Below, in pieces: positions 6,321 through 7,262 of a DNA stretch of 7,262 bases (positions within the stretch are counted from its first letter, which is position 1; each line of letters begins with the position of its first letter). The DNA is taken from assembly GCA_007118045.1 (NCBI GenBank), contig SKTG01000144.1, positions 1 through 7,262 of the forward strand, in the 5' to 3' direction. Made by a program: the position numbers and the translations under genes. The notes below the pieces were generated by a model that saw nothing but the letters and a program-made list of their open reading frames with translations, was not told the DNA's origin and did no database searches. This DNA is from Nitriliruptoraceae bacterium. GTDB taxonomy: Bacteria; Actinomycetota; Nitriliruptoria; Nitriliruptorales; Nitriliruptoraceae.

Positions 6321-6390
6321 ACGGGCTCCTCCGTCGGTTCCAGGGATGTCGGCAGTGTGTGCGTCAGTGCGTTCAGCACGGTCACGTCTC

Positions 6391-6431
6391 GCGTACACCG
6401 GACGCACGGTGGTCACGCCCGGTGCGTACGC
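6391..6431. promoter_or_regulatory. Imperfect inverted repeat in the divergent promoter region
   Basis: GCGTACACCGG (6391-6401) and CCGGTGCGTACGC (6419-6431) are complementary over 11 bp, with a 2-nt bulge (6424-6425) in the right arm and 17 bp between them. The right arm contains TACGCT (6427-6432 in part), a TAnnnT-type -10 candidate for the regulator gene starting at 6442. GGTCACG also occurs twice (6380-6386 and 6411-6417), 31 bp apart, about three helical turns. This could be an operator for the regulator or for another factor. Arms and spacing are seen; the function is inferred. Confidence 0.35.
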
Positions 6432-6441
6432 TCGGGGAGTC

Positions 6442-7262
6442 ATGGGTGAAGCACCACGACCTCGTCCGGCCGTCGAACTGGGCGTCCTGGGGGCGCTCGA
6501 GCTCCGACGGGACGGCGCGGTCGTTCCGCTTCGCAGCACCAGGCAGCGGGCACTGTTGGCGCGCCTAGTGCTGGGCGCGGGGCGCGTGGTACCGCTCGAT
6601 GAGATCGTGGCCGCTCTGTGGGGCGATGAGCCACCGGCTGATCCGCGCAACGCCGTGCAGACCTACGTTGCGCGGCTGCGCGTGGTGCTCGCCGAGCAGG
6701 TACCGCTGATCACCCGCGAGCCCGGCTACCTCCTCGACGTCGGCCCGGACGAGGTCGACGCGCTGCGCTTCGAGGAGCTTCTGGACCAGGCGCGCCGGCT
6801 GAGGGGGCAACCCGCCGCCGCCCGCGAGCGGCTCGACGGAGCACTCGGACTCTGGCGCGGGCCGGCCTACGCGGAGTTCGCCGAGGGTTTCGCCCGGTCC
6901 GAAGCGCTGCGGCTGGCCGAACGCCGGCTGGTCGCGCTCGAACACCGTGCCGCCTGCCGGCTCGAGCTCGGCGAGGCGGCCGAGGTCGCCGGTGAACTCG
7001 AGGCGCTGGCTGGCGAGCAACCGTGGCGGGAGCGGTTCGTGGAGCTGCGCATGCGGGCGCTGGCCGCGTTGGGCCGCGATGGTGAGGCGCTCGCGGCCTA
7101 CCGCGCCTACCGCGAGCGGCTGGCCGAGGAGGCCGGGTTGGACCCGTCGGACGCGCTGGCCGAGTTCGAGGGCGCGATACTGCGCGGCGAGCTCGCAGAC
7201 CCCGAGGACGGCGGCGGATCCGTTGTCGCCCGCCCCCAGCGGACGGCGGCGGCGCATCCCGC
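6442..7262 (+). CDS. AfsR/SARP-type transcriptional regulator (3' end outside window)
   Basis: The frame is open from ATG 6442 to the window end, 273 residues. Residues about 11-100 form the OmpR/PhoB-like winged-helix DNA-binding domain: VELGVLGALELRRDG, then STRQRALLARLVLGAGRVV, DEIVAALWGDEPP, NAVQTYVARLRVVL and ITREPGYLLDV. Residues about 105-252 form the bacterial transcriptional activator domain (BTAD) of helical TPR-like repeats: FEELLDQAR, ALGLWRGPAYAEF, EALRLAERRLVALEHR, and PWRERFVELRMRALAALGRDGEALAAYRAYRERLAEEAGLDPS. Such proteins bind direct repeats and often control secondary metabolism. A Pro/Gly-containing linker follows the BTAD, so a STAND-type ATPase or TPR region, as in AfsR, may lie beyond the window; that is a guess. 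GGGGAG lies only 2 nt before the ATG, too close for a good ribosome site, so translation may be leaderless. It is divergent from the methyltransferase. Confidence 0.9.
   Translation, partial: MGEAPRPRPAVELGVLGALELRRDGAVVPLRSTRQRALLARLVLGAGRVVPLDEIVAALWGDEPPADPRNAVQTYVARLRVVLAEQVPLITREPGYLLDVGPDEVDALRFEELLDQARRLRGQPAAARERLDGALGLWRGPAYAEFAEGFARSEALRLAERRLVALEHRAACRLELGEAAEVAGELEALAGEQPWRERFVELRMRALAALGRDGEALAAYRAYRERLAEEAGLDPSDALAEFEGAILRGELADPEDGGGSVVARPQRTAAAHP

Noticed and set aside
6364..6390. Three TCA-starting heptamers at 9-bp steps (6364, 6373, 6382), resembling SARP direct repeats
   Set aside because: SARP sites usually repeat at about 11 bp and the copies match in only a few bases; probably chance.
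6565..7257. A 230-codon minus-strand frame opposite the regulator
   Set aside because: The plus-strand frame shows a full winged helix and BTAD; the antisense frame has no recognisable domain.

Overview
The window is very GC-rich, uses GTG starts freely and is densely packed with genes. It reads as a chromosomal segment of a high-GC actinomycete-type bacterium. The evidence is the Arg/Gly-rich tail at the N-terminal side of Rho, an actinobacterial-style zinc-type L31, an Rv2258c-like methyltransferase and an AfsR/SARP-type regulator. The exact lineage cannot be fixed from the sequence alone. I see no mobile element, tRNA, rRNA or CRISPR array.

Layout, left to right. (1) The 3' part of rho (+), cut by the window start. 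(2) A minus-strand pair convergent with rho: a Bax inhibitor-1-like seven-helix membrane protein (1739-2452), then a membrane-anchored DUF218 (YdcF/SanA-like) protein (1185-1703). (3) A 348-bp divergent intergenic region (2453-2800) with a plausible promoter and a hairpin-rich leader ahead of rpmE. (4) A tight plus-strand cluster: rpmE (ribosomal protein L31), zwf (glucose-6-phosphate dehydrogenase) and pgl (6-phosphogluconolactonase), with a 19-nt gap and then a 4-nt GTGA overlap. (5) A strong stem-loop between the convergent ends of pgl and a minus-strand methyltransferase. (6) A 121-bp divergent region with an imperfect inverted repeat. (7) The 5' part of an AfsR/SARP-type (winged helix + BTAD) regulator, cut by the window end.

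How the parts fit. rho and rpmE are neighbours in many actinobacteria. Here the two minus-strand membrane-protein genes sit between them, and zwf-pgl follow rpmE where prfA would often be. zwf and pgl encode the first two steps of the oxidative pentose phosphate pathway, and their overlap suggests coupled translation. Placing them behind rpmE would expose them to whatever controls L31 synthesis. The methyltransferase and the divergent regulator look like a separate, possibly regulator-target, pair.

Nothing here is an obvious new defence or biosynthetic system. The most interesting parts are the structured rpmE leader with possible alternative pairings, its coupling to NADPH-producing enzymes, non-consensus residues in G6PD and the BI-1 protein, and the inverted repeat in front of the regulator.
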